Assembly (NCBI RefSeq): GCF_023973145.1
Contig: NZ_CP099546.1
Coordinates: 806,001 to 870,000, forward strand
Direction of reading: 5' to 3'
DNA: 64,000 nucleotides
Origin: Natronosalvus vescus
Lineage (GTDB): Archaea; Halobacteriota; Halobacteria; Halobacteriales; Natrialbaceae
Of the stretch, positions 9,462 to 18,833 are shown one piece after another (position 1 is the stretch's first letter; each line of letters opens with the position of its first letter). Both the position numbers and the translations under genes were made by a program. The notes beneath the pieces were generated by a model, which worked only from the letters and a program-made list of their open reading frames with translations, searched no databases and was not told the DNA's origin.

Positions 9462-10427
9462 TCACTCGAGCAACCAGCTCAACACGGCTTTCTGGGCATG
9501 CAACCGGTTTTCCGCCTGGTCGAACACGATCGACCGCTCGCTCTCGAGTACCGCGTCGGTGATCTCCTCGCCCCGATGGGCCGGCAGACAGTGCATCACC
9601 GCGGCCTCCGGCGCGTGCTCGAGCAGTTCCATGTTGACCTGAAAGCCCTCGAACGCCCGGAGTCGGATCTCGCGTTCGTCCTCCTGACCCATGCTGACCC
9701 AGACGTCGGTGTAGATGACGTTCGCATCCGATACGGCGTCAACGGGGTCGTGGGTCGTCGTCGGCGCGGTTCCGAGTTTGGCTGCCCGCTCGAGCACCGA
9801 CTCGTCGATGCCGTGGTCGGGCGGGGTCGCAACGGTGAGATCGATGCCGGCGAGCGCACAGCCGAGGACGAACGACTGGGCGACGTTGTTCCCATCGCCG
9901 ATCCACGTGGCCGACACCGAATCGAGGTCGGCGAAGCGTTCGCGGATCGTCAACAGGTCGGCCAGCGTCTGGCAGGGGTGGGCGTCGTCGGTCAACCCGT
10001 TGATGATCGGCACGTCGGTGTACTCTGCGAGCACCTCGATGTTCTCGTGTTTGAACACGCGTGCCATTATCGCGTCGACGTACCGTGAGAGCGTTCTCGA
10101 GGTGTCTTTCATCGGCTCGCCGCGCCCGAGCTGGATGTCGTCGGCCCCGAGGAAGATGGCGTGGCCGCCGAGATGGGTCATTCCGGTCTCGAAGGAGACG
10201 CGGGTTCGCGTACTCGGCTTCTGGAACAGCATGCCGAGCGTCTGTCCGGCCAGATCCTCGTGGCCGTAGCCGCGTTTCGTCGCCAGCTTGTAATCGGCGG
10301 CCAGGTCGAGCACGGTGAACAGCTCCGAACGGGAGAGGTCGTCGATATCGAGGAGGTGTCGAACCCCCGAGCCGTCGGTGACGGCGAAGTGTCTCGAGTG
10401 GGCCGGTACCGTCTCGTTCCCCGTCAC
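9462..10427 (-). CDS. argF: Ornithine carbamoyltransferase
   Basis: It condenses ornithine with carbamoyl phosphate to citrulline, the first step after the LysW-bound stage of arginine synthesis. The 321 residues are normal. The carbamoyl-phosphate motif STRTR is at residues 72-76 and the ornithine motif HCLPAHRGEE is near residue 280. The ATG overlaps the end of argE/lysK by four bases, so translation is coupled. It is the last gene of the seven-gene lysW operon. There is no obvious T-rich terminator after it. Confidence 0.97.
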   Translation of the reverse strand: MTGNETVPAHSRHFAVTDGSGVRHLLDIDDLSRSELFTVLDLAADYKLATKRGYGHEDLAGQTLGMLFQKPSTRTRVSFETGMTHLGGHAIFLGADDIQLGRGEPMKDTSRTLSRYVDAIMARVFKHENIEVLAEYTDVPIINGLTDDAHPCQTLADLLTIRERFADLDSVSATWIGDGNNVAQSFVLGCALAGIDLTVATPPDHGIDESVLERAAKLGTAPTTTHDPVDAVSDANVIYTDVWVSMGQEDEREIRLRAFEGFQVNMELLEHAPEAAVMHCLPAHRGEEITDAVLESERSIVFDQAENRLHAQKAVLSWLLE

Positions 10428-11575
10428 GCTGCCTCACCCCGCAGGCGGCCGGCCACGTCCTCGAGGATCCCGATCGAGCGCTCGAACGCCGACAGCGAGA
10501 GGCGCTCGTCGGGCGCGTGATCGAGAGCCGAGTTCCCTGGCCCGTAGGTAACCATCGGGCAGTCCCACGCGCTGGCGTAGATGTTCATGTCGCTGGTGCC
10601 GGTCTTCCGGAGGAGCCGCGGCTTTCCGCCCTGGTCTCGAATCGCGACCCGAAACGCACGTGCGACCGTGGTTCGTGGGCTCTCCATCACTGGCGGGATC
10701 GTCTCCTTCCAGGAGATGGTGCCGACTTCGAGGGCGGCCTCGGCGGTCTCCCTGACGCTATCGGCGTCAAGATTCGGCGGGATTCGTAGTTGAGCCTCGA
10801 GCGTCGCCTCGACGGAGAGGCCGTCGTCGCTGGTGCCGCCCTCGAGGGAAACGGGTTTGGCCGTCACTTGCTCGAAGACGGGTTCATAATCTTCTTCGTC
10901 GAACGCATCCTCGACGGCCGACCACCACCGAATCGCCTGCTGGATGGCGTTTGGCTCGGGTCGAGAGGTGTGTCCCGACTCGCTGGTCGCGACGTACGTG
11001 CCGGCGAGGAAGCCGCGATAGCCGAGGGTAATGCCGTCGACGCCGGATGGTTCGCCATTGACGACAGCCTCTGGGACGTCGCGGTCGGTCACGAGATGAC
11101 GTGCGCCGCGGGAGTCAGTCTCTTCCCCGGCGACACCGACGAAGGAGACGCCGGCGTTGACGGCCGCGACGGCCATTGCCGCCAGCGGGCCGGTAGCGTC
11201 TACGCTGCCGCGACCCCAGAGCACGTCTTCGCCCGCGTTCGCGACCTCGTCGTCCGTATCGACGGTCTCGACGCGAACCGGAATCTCCCCGGGAACCGTG
11301 TCGACGTGCGAGGTCAGAAGCACGGCGTCGTCCGCCGGTGCGCGAACGTTGCCGACGTCGTCGACCCAGACCTCGCGGTCGTGTTCGTCGAAGAACGCGA
11401 CGAGCACCTCGGCGGCCGCCGCTTCCTCCCAGGAGGGCGACGGCGTCGAGACGAGGTCGATCAGGAGGTCGCGAGCGGACTCGAGCGAGACGGCGGTATC
11501 GTCGTCCCCGGTCGCGACGTCTGTGTTCGTCTCCGGATCAGTGCGAGCGGTCGCGGTTGGCTCGCCTCCGTTCAC
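10424..11575 (-). CDS. lysK: LysW-ornithine (and possibly LysW-lysine) hydrolase
   Basis: This M20 metallopeptidase-fold hydrolase releases ornithine from the LysW carrier protein, and it may also release lysine. The 383 residues carry the metal ligands: SHVDTVPGE (His), GRGSVDATGP (bridging Asp), AGEETDSRG (general-base Glu pair) and NGEPSGVDG. The N-terminal 30 residues form an acidic extension before the core. Start and stop overlap the neighbouring genes by four bases (ATGA). It is often named argE in haloarchaea, but the presence of LysW makes LysK the better mechanistic name. Confidence 0.92.
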   Translation of the reverse strand: MNGGEPTATARTDPETNTDVATGDDDTAVSLESARDLLIDLVSTPSPSWEEAAAAEVLVAFFDEHDREVWVDDVGNVRAPADDAVLLTSHVDTVPGEIPVRVETVDTDDEVANAGEDVLWGRGSVDATGPLAAMAVAAVNAGVSFVGVAGEETDSRGARHLVTDRDVPEAVVNGEPSGVDGITLGYRGFLAGTYVATSESGHTSRPEPNAIQQAIRWWSAVEDAFDEEDYEPVFEQVTAKPVSLEGGTSDDGLSVEATLEAQLRIPPNLDADSVRETAEAALEVGTISWKETIPPVMESPRTTVARAFRVAIRDQGGKPRLLRKTGTSDMNIYASAWDCPMVTYGPGNSALDHAPDERLSLSAFERSIGILEDVAGRLRGEAA

Positions 11576-12738
11576 GATTGACTCGCCTCCGTCGGTGCGA
11601 GAATCGATTCGAGCGCAGCGACCAGTTCGTCGGCGTGTTTGCGCTCGAGCACGAGCGGTGGGAGCAGCCGAACGACCGTTCGACCCGCCGGAAGGGCGAG
11701 TATCTGGTGCTCGAGGGCGAGGTCTCGGAGCACGCGGTTGGCACCTCGTTTGACCTCGATGCCGACCATCAGGCCTTCCCCGCGGACGTCGCGAAGCGGT
11801 ACGTCGGACGCCTCGAGTTCGGCCTGCAGGTAGTCGCCGACGTCGGCGGCGTTGCCCGCCAGCTGCTCGTCGACGAGGACGTCGATGGTGGCGTTGGCCG
11901 CGGCGCAGACGACCGGGTTGCCCGAGAACGTCGACCCGTGGGGGCCGGCCTCCTCGGCAATCCAGTCAGCACAGAGGGTGGCTCCGAGGGGAAGTCCGCT
12001 GGCGAGTCCCTTCGCCGTCGTGAGGATATCGGGCGTGACGCCGTCTCCGGCGATTCCCTCGTTCTGGCAGGCCCACGTGGTTCCCGTGCGGCCGAGTCCC
12101 GTCTGGATCTCGTCGAAGATCAGCGCCGTGTTCGTGTCCGCGGTAATCTCGCGAGCGGCCGCGAGGTAGCCCGCGGGCGCTGGATTGATCCCGCCTTCGC
12201 CCTGGATCGGCTCGAGGATCACCGCGGCGGTGTCGTCGTCGACGGCCGCCTCGAGTTCGTCGCTATCGCCGTAGGTGACGAACTCGACGTCCTCGAGCAG
12301 CGGTTCGAACGGCTTCTTGTACTTCGGTTTCCAGGTGGCCGAGAGCGTTCCGGCGGTGCGGCCGTGGAACGCGCGCGTGGCGGCGACGAGCTTCGTCCCA
12401 CCGGTGGCGCTGCGGGCGAACTTGAGGGCCGCCTCGTTCGCCTCGGTTCCGGAGTTACAGAGCCAGACGTTCTCGAGGACGCCGGGAGCGAGCGCGGCCA
12501 GCCTAGTGTGGAGGTCGGTTCGAGCCTTTACGGGGTAGGAGGCCTGCACGAACAGCAACTCGGCGGCCTGTTCTTTCACTGCCTCGACGACCTGTGGATG
12601 ACAGTGGCCAGTCGGCGTACAGGCGTAACTCGCACCGAAGTCGAGGTAGTCGGTGCCGTCCTCGCTCGTGAGCGTGACGCCTTCGCCCGACTCGATGGTG
12701 ATCGGTTTCTCGGAGAAGACGAAGCTGTACTCGCTCAT
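11572..12738 (-). CDS. argD: LysW-linked acetylornithine/aminoadipate-semialdehyde aminotransferase
   Basis: This class III PLP aminotransferase of 388 residues transfers an amino group from glutamate to the LysW-bound glutamate semialdehyde. Visible motifs are the cofactor aspartate region ALIFDEIQTGLGRTG and the PLP lysine in TTAKGLASGLPLG. Both junctions with neighbours overlap by four bases. LysJ (lysine) and ArgD (arginine) are the same family; in this operon it serves arginine and perhaps both. Confidence 0.95.
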   Translation of the reverse strand: MSEYSFVFSEKPITIESGEGVTLTSEDGTDYLDFGASYACTPTGHCHPQVVEAVKEQAAELLFVQASYPVKARTDLHTRLAALAPGVLENVWLCNSGTEANEAALKFARSATGGTKLVAATRAFHGRTAGTLSATWKPKYKKPFEPLLEDVEFVTYGDSDELEAAVDDDTAAVILEPIQGEGGINPAPAGYLAAAREITADTNTALIFDEIQTGLGRTGTTWACQNEGIAGDGVTPDILTTAKGLASGLPLGATLCADWIAEEAGPHGSTFSGNPVVCAAANATIDVLVDEQLAGNAADVGDYLQAELEASDVPLRDVRGEGLMVGIEVKRGANRVLRDLALEHQILALPAGRTVVRLLPPLVLERKHADELVAALESILAPTEASQS

Positions 12739-13649
12739 TGGCCGGTCACCTCGAGCGTGGCATTGGCGTTGTCGGTTTCAGTCTCGTCATCCAATCCCAG
12801 CGCGCCAGGCGTGATCGTCGTCCCGTGCCCATCGAGTGCGTTCGTGACGGGGTCGTTCGCGTTTGCGTCGGCGACGACGACCGACGTGGAACCGGTCTCG
12901 AGAGCCTCTTTGGCGGCCATGACCTTCTTCGTCATGAACCCCTCCGCGGCGTCTTCGACGGCGGCGAACGCGTCTTCGGTCGTCGCCTCTTCGATCCTCG
13001 TCGCTTCGTCGTCGGGATCGGCGTAGATCCCCGAGACGTCGGTCAGGAGCACGAGGTCGGCCTGAAGCGCTCCTGCGACTGCTGCAGCGGTACGGTCGGC
13101 GTCGGCGTTGACTGCGGTGTATCCCCCATCCTTCTCGGCACCGAGGACGGGGCCGCCCACGACCGGAACGTAGCCACCGTCGAGAAGCGTCTCGAGGAGG
13201 TCGGCGTTGACGTCCTCGATCGTTCCGGAGTGGTCGCCGCGTTTGATCTTCTTCTTGCCGTCCTCTTTCACGCGAACGGCGGACTTGCGTTTCCCAGCCA
13301 GCAGTTTGCCGTCGAGCCCCGAGAGGCCGACGGCGTCGACGCCCTGGTTCTGCAGCCCTTCGACCAGTTCGGTGTTGAGCTTCCCGGGCATGACCATCTT
13401 GAAGACCTCCATGGTTCGTTCGTCGGTGAACCGACCGACGATTCCGCCCGGCGTCTCGACGTAGGTCGGTTCCTCGCCGAGGGCCTCGAGCGTCTCGTCG
13501 ACGGCCGTCGAGCCGCCGTGCACGACGACGACCGACGCGCCGTTGGTGATGAGGTGGGCTACGTCGGCGAGCGCCCCCGCGGGGTCGACCGCGCGAGCCC
13601 CGCCGATTTTGACGACGACCGTCTCGCCCTCGACGGTGACACTCGTCAT
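12735..13649 (-). CDS. argB: LysW-glutamate/aminoadipate kinase (amino acid kinase family)
   Basis: It phosphorylates the side-chain carboxylate of the LysW-bound glutamate (or aminoadipate) with ATP. The 304-residue amino acid kinase fold begins VVVKIGGARAVD, has the glycine-rich VVHGGSTAVDETLEALG near residue 45, and continues with typical NAGK motifs. LysZ is the equivalent name in lysine synthesis. Its ATG directly abuts the argC stop codon, and its stop overlaps the argD start by four bases. Acidic loops and a C-terminal acidic tail fit salt-in adaptation. Confidence 0.95.
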   Translation of the reverse strand: MTSVTVEGETVVVKIGGARAVDPAGALADVAHLITNGASVVVVHGGSTAVDETLEALGEEPTYVETPGGIVGRFTDERTMEVFKMVMPGKLNTELVEGLQNQGVDAVGLSGLDGKLLAGKRKSAVRVKEDGKKKIKRGDHSGTIEDVNADLLETLLDGGYVPVVGGPVLGAEKDGGYTAVNADADRTAAAVAGALQADLVLLTDVSGIYADPDDEATRIEEATTEDAFAAVEDAAEGFMTKKVMAAKEALETGSTSVVVADANANDPVTNALDGHGTTITPGALGLDDETETDNANATLEVTGQ

Positions 13650-14735
13650 CTACGGTGCCCCCACGGGATGGAGCCCCGCGAACTCGAGTCCGGCGGTCTC
13701 CTCGAGTCCCAGTGCGACGTTGGCGGCGTGGACGGCCTGACCGGCCGATCCCTTCATCATGTTGTCGATGGCAGAGAAGACGACGATCCGCTTGTTTGTG
13801 GGATCGAGTTCGAAGCCGACTTCGGCGTAGTTCGTGCCCGCGACGGCCTTGGGTTCGGGGTAGCGATAGACGCCGGATCCGCCGGCGGCCATGCGGACGA
13901 ACGGTTCGTCCTCGTACGTTTCACGGTAGGCTTTCCAGAGGTCTCCTTTCGAGACTGGACTCGAGGGAAAGACGTGGCTCGTCGCGCTCGCGCCGCGAAC
14001 CATGTCCACGGCGTGGCAGGTGAACGCGACCGAGGTGCCGAGGAACTGCTCGATCTCAGCTTCGTGGCGGTGTCCCGTCGGCGCGTACGGGCGAACGACG
14101 CCCGAGCGCTCGGGATGAGAGGAGGCCTCGCCACCGCCGGCACCGCCCTCCGAAGAGCCGACTTTCACGTCGACGACGATCTGTTCCCCACCGTCGAGCA
14201 CCCCGTGTTCGAACAGCGGGTACAGTCCCAGAATCGTCGCCGTGGCGTTACAGCCACCGCCGGCGATCAATTCGGCGCCCGCGAGATTCTCGCGGTTGAT
14301 CTCGGGGAGGGCGTACTCGGCTTTCTCGAGGTATTCTGGACTGACGTGCCCGTCGTACCACTCGTCGTACTGTTCTTCAGTATCGAGACGAAAGTCTGCC
14401 GAGAGGTCGACGACCGTCTCAGCGACGTCGAAGAACTCGTCGATCTGGCCCATCGAGACGCCGTGCGGCGTCGCCGCGAACAGAACGTCGACGCTCTCGA
14501 GATCCGTCGGGTCGCTAAAGCGCAGATCGCTCCCGCGAAGTGGCGGATGCTTCGAGCCGACGCTCTTGCCAGCGGCCGATCGACTCGTAGCCTGCTGAAT
14601 CTCGAAATTCGGATGGCCGGCGAGGAGGCGTAGCAGTTCGCCGCCCGTGAAGCCGGTGCCGCCGACGACGGAGGCGGTGACGGTCTCGCTGTCGGTCGCC
14701 GTCGCGTCGTTGGTGGCCTGTGCCCCCGTCGACAT
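13650..14735 (-). CDS. argC: LysW-glutamyl-phosphate/aminoadipyl-phosphate reductase
   Basis: It reduces the LysW-bound acyl phosphate to the semialdehyde with NADPH. The 361 residues include GGTGFTGGELLRLL (nucleotide fold, after about 23 disordered N-terminal residues), the catalytic cysteine in AGGGCNATATILGLYPL, and the HEAEIEQFLG segment of the ArgC family. LysY is the lysine-pathway name. The ATG overlaps the last base of the argX stop codon, so the two are coupled. Confidence 0.95.
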   Translation of the reverse strand: MSTGAQATNDATATDSETVTASVVGGTGFTGGELLRLLAGHPNFEIQQATSRSAAGKSVGSKHPPLRGSDLRFSDPTDLESVDVLFAATPHGVSMGQIDEFFDVAETVVDLSADFRLDTEEQYDEWYDGHVSPEYLEKAEYALPEINRENLAGAELIAGGGCNATATILGLYPLFEHGVLDGGEQIVVDVKVGSSEGGAGGGEASSHPERSGVVRPYAPTGHRHEAEIEQFLGTSVAFTCHAVDMVRGASATSHVFPSSPVSKGDLWKAYRETYEDEPFVRMAAGGSGVYRYPEPKAVAGTNYAEVGFELDPTNKRIVVFSAIDNMMKGSAGQAVHAANVALGLEETAGLEFAGLHPVGAP

Positions 14736-15616
14736 CAGGCGGTCACCTCGAGTGTCGCGTCGTCTTTCTCAGACTCGACTCTCGCCTCGAGCCAGTCGAC
14801 GACGGCCGCGGGCACGTCCACGTCGACGGCGTCGGTGAGCGCCTTGAACTCGACGGTGTGGTTAACTTCGTGAACCGTGTACCCGCCTGCCGTTTCCATG
14901 AGATCGATACCGAGCAGCCCACCGCCGACGGCATCGCTGGCCTTCGCGACCAGCTCAAGCGCCTCGTCGTCGAGCTCGAAAACCTCGGTTTCGGCCCCCT
15001 TCGCGGCGTTCGTCAGCCAGTGTTCGGAGGAGCGAGCCATCGCCGCGATGGGGTCGCCGTCGACGGCCAGCACGCGGATGTCGCGGCCGGGCTTCTCGAC
15101 GAACTCCTGGACGTAGAACACCTTGTGCTCGTAGTGACCCAGGGTCGCCTTGTGTTCGAGGATCGCCTCGGCGGCGTCCCGGGAGTCGATTTTGGCCATC
15201 AAGCGGCCCCAGGAACCCACGACGGGTTTCAGGACGCAGGGATACCCGAACGATTCGATGGCCTCGAGCGCGCTATCCTTGGTGAACGCGACCTTCGTCG
15301 CGGGCGTGGGCAGGCCCGCGGACTCGAGCGCGAGACTGTTTTTCACCTTGTCGGCACACACCTCCGCCGTCTCGTTGCTGTTAACCACGGGAATCCCGTA
15401 GGCTTCACAGAACCGCGTGGCGTAGAGGCTGCGGCTGGTGGCGAGACAGCGGTCGACGACGACGTCGAGGTCGGCGAACGTCTCGCCGGCTTCGCTGATG
15501 TCGAAGGTCTGTTTGCGGACGTCGATCTTCTCGACCTCGTGGCCGCGCTCGCGAAGCTCGTTCAGGAGGAGCTTCTCGTCTTTGCGGATCCGGGAGTAGA
15601 GTATTCCTACGTTCAT
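14735..15616 (-). CDS. argX: LysW-glutamate (aminoadipate) ligase, ATP-grasp
   Basis: This ATP-grasp ligase of 293 residues joins the alpha-amino group of glutamate (or aminoadipate) to the C-terminal Glu of LysW, so the intermediate is protected on a protein. It begins MNVGILYSRIRKDEKLL and carries PCVLKPVVGSWGRLM and VHEVNHTVEFKAL, which match LysX/ArgX. An upstream in-frame start would add 21 residues that do not fit the family, so I chose the ATG at 15616. It follows lysW by 55 bases. Deciding Glu versus aminoadipate needs comparison with ArgX and LysX of known specificity. Confidence 0.93.
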   Translation of the reverse strand: MNVGILYSRIRKDEKLLLNELRERGHEVEKIDVRKQTFDISEAGETFADLDVVVDRCLATSRSLYATRFCEAYGIPVVNSNETAEVCADKVKNSLALESAGLPTPATKVAFTKDSALEAIESFGYPCVLKPVVGSWGRLMAKIDSRDAAEAILEHKATLGHYEHKVFYVQEFVEKPGRDIRVLAVDGDPIAAMARSSEHWLTNAAKGAETEVFELDDEALELVAKASDAVGGGLLGIDLMETAGGYTVHEVNHTVEFKALTDAVDVDVPAAVVDWLEARVESEKDDATLEVTA

Positions 15617-15671
15617 GCGAACCACCCGTGAGCGTGAGCTTGGAGCAACTGTGTTGCGACTGTGTGCAAGG

Positions 15672-15836
15672 TCACTCACCCCAGTCCTCTTCGAGCTCAG
15701 GGGCTCGCTCGAGGACTGGCGGCTCGGTGTCGATCACTTCGAGTTCGGCTCCGCAGGTGGTGCAGTCGACGATTTCTCCCACTTCCAGATCGTCGTGCAG
15801 GGTCACGTCGGCCCCACACTCAACGCATTCTGTCAT
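15672..15836 (-). CDS. lysW: LysW amino-group carrier protein
   Basis: This 54-residue gene encodes the small acidic protein on which arginine precursors are built. Hand translation from the ATG at 15836 gives a zinc ribbon, CVECG near the N-terminus and CTTCG near residue 28, and the C-terminus EDWGE. In this family the EDWGE tail ends in the Glu to which substrates are attached. It leads the operon, with argX 55 bases downstream. A GAGGAG Shine-Dalgarno-like run is just before the start and a TATA-like element is about 30 bases upstream. It is easily missed by length cut-offs. Confidence 0.97.
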   Translation of the reverse strand: MTECVECGADVTLHDDLEVGEIVDCTTCGAELEVIDTEPPVLERAPELEEDWGE

Positions 15837-15839
15837 TGT

Positions 15840-15870
15840 ACTCCTCTCTCGGCGGTGATTGGACTTAAAC
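15840..15870 (-). promoter_or_regulatory. Promoter of the lysW arginine operon
   Basis: On the minus strand the sequence reads TTTAAGTCCA about 25-32 bases before the lysW ATG, in the position of a TATA box, followed by GAGAGGAG close to the start. The same ten bases TTTAAGTCCA occur in the same position ahead of argG (18834-18843). Confidence 0.55.
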
Positions 15871-16035
15871 CCTTCGAAACTACCAGAAAAATTATGTGAC
15901 TTATACTACGCTCTAAGAGCGGTGAAAAGGCAATTTTTACGCAAATCCAATTTTGATTATCATCGAAGTGGTATGTTGTCCCCGGGCGGGGACGGCGGCG
16001 AAACCGGCGGTCGTCGCCGCAGCGGCACTCTGGCT

Positions 16036-17571
16036 TCACACATAGCCCGTCACCTCCGATCGCAGGTTGGCATGGGCGTCGTCGAGATCGTCCTCGAGCG
16101 CCTGTACGGCTTCTGTATCCGACTCGAGGGCGTTAGCCGCCGACTCGAGCTGGCTCGAGACGGCTTCGGGGGCCGGCCCGCCGGTCGAGTCGCGACTCGC
16201 CACGCTCTGGGCGGGATCGAGCGCCGATTCGACGGCCTCGGGGTCGACGTAACCCTCGAGAGGTTCCTCGAGGACGTCCGCCGCGGCGGCGTGGATTGCG
16301 TCGTAATCCGCCCCGTGTTCGGCCGCGTGACTCGCGCCTTCACCGCTCGTTCGTTCCGCGGCGCGTTCCGCCGCGCGAGCCACAATCTCGTGCGCCGTCC
16401 GGAACGGCAACCCGTTGGCCGCGAGCAAATCCGCGACGCCGGTCGCCGTCGAGAAGCCGGCACCCGCCTCCGCGGCGAGCGCTTCGGCGTTCCAGTCGGC
16501 CGTCGCCACCGCACCTGCGGCGACGCGGCTCGCCTCTGACACGGCGTCGACCGTCGACCAGGCGTGGGGGGTCGCCCGCTGCAGGTCGCGGTTGTACGCC
16601 CGGGGAAGCCCCTTGAGCGTCGTCGTCAGTCCCTGGACGCCGGCCGCGGCGTCGCCCGCGACCGCCCGAACCAGCTCGAGCGTATCCGGATTCTTCTTCT
16701 GGGGCATGATCGATGACGTCGAGGAGTAGTCATCGGAGAGGTAGACGAATCCGCGGTTCGCGAAGATGATCACGTCCTCGGCCAGGCCGGATAGCGTCGT
16801 CGCGAGCGTCGACAGCGCCTGGACGGTCTCGAGCAGGAAGTCCCGACTCGAGGAGGCGTCCATCGAGTTCTCGAGCACGCCGTCGAAGCCGAGCAGGTGG
16901 GCAGTCCGCTCGCGGTCGATGTCGAACGTCGTTCCCGCGAAGGCGGCCCCGCCCAGCGGCGAGACGTTGGTTCGCGCGTACGCCCCGAGCAGGCGTTCCG
17001 TGTCGCGGCGAACCGCTTGCTCGTAGGACAGCGCCCAGTGACCAACGGTGATCGGCTGGGCGGGCTGGAGATGGGTGTAGCCGGGCATCGTCGTCTCGAC
17101 GTGCTCGCTCGCGACGTCGGCGAGCGCCTCGCGAAGCGCGAGCGTCGCCTCGAGCGCCGCGATGACGTCCTCGCGCAGGCGGTAGCGGATGCAGGTGGCG
17201 ACCTCGTCGTTGCGACTTCGGGCGGTGTGCATCTTCCCGCCGTCAGCACCGATTTCGTCGATCACTGCGGTCTCGATGGCCTCGTGGACGTCTTCGCCCT
17301 CAGGGAGCGCTGCGTGGCCGTCGACCTCGATGGCGTCGAGCGCGTGCAGCACGTCTCCGGCCGTCTCGTCGTCGATGACGTCACACTCAGCGAGCATTAC
17401 CACGTGGGCGCGGTCAACCGCGAGGTCTGCAGCGAAGATACGCTCGTCGGCCGCGAGCGACGAGAGGAATCCCCGCGCGGGCCCGCCGCTGAACCGGTCG
17501 CGGCGAACGACGCTGTCGGCGCCGTTATCGTTCTCGAGCGCCGCGTCGTCCAGGGTATCCTCTTCGGTCAT
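16036..17571 (-). CDS. argH: Argininosuccinate lyase
   Basis: It splits argininosuccinate into arginine and fumarate, the last step of arginine synthesis. The 511-residue protein of the fumarase/aspartase superfamily carries the signature SSIMPQKKNPDTLEL and the HTARSRNDEV motif near residue 110. The C-terminal part is long and Ala-rich. The ATG at 17571 is two bases past the argG stop, and a GTG at 17577 overlapping that stop is an alternative start. It ends 200 bases before lysW, so argG-argH and the lysW unit may be separate transcripts. Confidence 0.96.
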   Translation of the reverse strand: MTEEDTLDDAALENDNGADSVVRRDRFSGGPARGFLSSLAADERIFAADLAVDRAHVVMLAECDVIDDETAGDVLHALDAIEVDGHAALPEGEDVHEAIETAVIDEIGADGGKMHTARSRNDEVATCIRYRLREDVIAALEATLALREALADVASEHVETTMPGYTHLQPAQPITVGHWALSYEQAVRRDTERLLGAYARTNVSPLGGAAFAGTTFDIDRERTAHLLGFDGVLENSMDASSSRDFLLETVQALSTLATTLSGLAEDVIIFANRGFVYLSDDYSSTSSIMPQKKNPDTLELVRAVAGDAAAGVQGLTTTLKGLPRAYNRDLQRATPHAWSTVDAVSEASRVAAGAVATADWNAEALAAEAGAGFSTATGVADLLAANGLPFRTAHEIVARAAERAAERTSGEGASHAAEHGADYDAIHAAAADVLEEPLEGYVDPEAVESALDPAQSVASRDSTGGPAPEAVSSQLESAANALESDTEAVQALEDDLDDAHANLRSEVTGYV

Positions 17572-17573
17572 CC

Positions 17574-18809
17574 TCACTCCTCGTCGGTTTCGGCTCCGCC
17601 GTCGGTCGCCATCTCGAGTGACTCCTCACCATCGGTCTCGAGTGACTTGTTCGCCAGACGGCGCTGGAAGCCGTGGTACTTCGCGACGCCCGTGGCGTCC
17701 TCCTGTGTGATCTTGCCGACTGTCTCGGTGTCGAAGGAGGCGTGGGCCGCCGAGTACGCCGCGTATTTGCTGTCGCGGGCGACGGCGCGAGCCTGGCCAC
17801 CCTCGAACTTGATCGTCACCGTTCCGGTGACGCGCTTCTGGGTTTCGGCGATGAACCCCTCCAGCGCGCCCACGAGCGGGGCGTCGACCAGCCCCTCGTA
17901 GCCTTTCTGGGCCCACTGGTTGTCGACCTGGGTTTTGAACTGACGTTCCTCCTGGGTCAGGACGAGGCTCTCGAGGGACTCGTGGGCGTTGAGCAGCGTC
18001 GTCGCCGCGGGGTGTTCGTAGTTCTCTCTGACCTTGAGCCCGAGCATGCGGTCTTCCATCACGTCCGTGCGACCGACGCCGTGGGAACCGGCGACTTCGT
18101 TCAGGTGCTCGATGAGGGCTACCGGTTCCATCTCCTCGCCGTCGAGGGCGACGGGATAGCCGTTCTCGAATTCGATCTCGACGAGTTCCGTCTCGCCGGT
18201 TGGCTCTTCGGTCCACTCGTAGATGTCCGCCGGTGGGATGTAGTTGGGGTTCTCGAGTTTGTCCCCCTCGACGGAGCGACTCCAGAGGTTGGTGTCGATC
18301 GACCAGTCGCCCTCGTTGCCCCCCTCGACGGGGAGGTTCTTCTCGGCGGCGTACTCTTGTTCCCACGTACGCGTGAGGCCGAGTTCGCGGATGGGCGCGA
18401 TGACCTCGAGGTCGGAGTCGCGCCAGACGGCTTCGAAGCGAAGTTGGTCGTTACCCTTGCCGGTACAGCCGTGGGCGATGCCCGTACAGCCGTGTTCTTC
18501 GGCGACCTCGAGAATCTTGGTCGCGATGACCGGGCGGGCGAGTGCGGTTCCGAGCGGATACCCCTGGTAGGTCGCGTTCGCGCGAACGCCGTCGAGACAG
18601 AGCTGGGCGAACTCCGCTCGCGCGTCGACGACGTAGTGTTCGAGGCCGAGGGCCTCGGCGGTCTCTTTGGCTTCGGCGAATTCCGAAGCTGGCTGACCGA
18701 CGTCTACCGTGACGCCGATAACGTCGTCGTATCCGTATTCTTCCTCGAGCAGCGGGACGCAGATGGTCGTGTCCAGGCCGCCCGAAAACGCGAGTGCAAC
18801 GCGTGTCAT
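17574..18809 (-). CDS. argG: Argininosuccinate synthase
   Basis: It ligates citrulline and aspartate with ATP to argininosuccinate. The 411 residues begin with the N-type pyrophosphatase loop AFSGGLDTTICVPLL at residues 7-21. Further motifs are the GCTGKGNDQLRFE stretch and VTVDVGQ. The start is well supported: a TATA-like TTTAAGTCCA sits about 25-35 bases upstream. argH follows with overlapping or nearly touching codons. The protein ends in an acidic low-complexity tail. Confidence 0.97.
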   Translation of the reverse strand: MTRVALAFSGGLDTTICVPLLEEEYGYDDVIGVTVDVGQPASEFAEAKETAEALGLEHYVVDARAEFAQLCLDGVRANATYQGYPLGTALARPVIATKILEVAEEHGCTGIAHGCTGKGNDQLRFEAVWRDSDLEVIAPIRELGLTRTWEQEYAAEKNLPVEGGNEGDWSIDTNLWSRSVEGDKLENPNYIPPADIYEWTEEPTGETELVEIEFENGYPVALDGEEMEPVALIEHLNEVAGSHGVGRTDVMEDRMLGLKVRENYEHPAATTLLNAHESLESLVLTQEERQFKTQVDNQWAQKGYEGLVDAPLVGALEGFIAETQKRVTGTVTIKFEGGQARAVARDSKYAAYSAAHASFDTETVGKITQEDATGVAKYHGFQRRLANKSLETDGEESLEMATDGGAETDEE

Positions 18810-18833
18810 GTCGTACTCGAATACATCGGGAGG

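Noticed and set aside
11338-13026. Plus-strand frame of 562 codons opposite the arginine operon
   Set aside because: It crosses three genes with clear motifs and reads as Arg-rich low-complexity sequence typical of shadow frames.
12738-14633. Plus-strand frame of 631 codons opposite argB and argC
   Set aside because: It is an antisense shadow: both minus-strand genes have full family motifs, and long open frames on the other strand are expected at this GC content.
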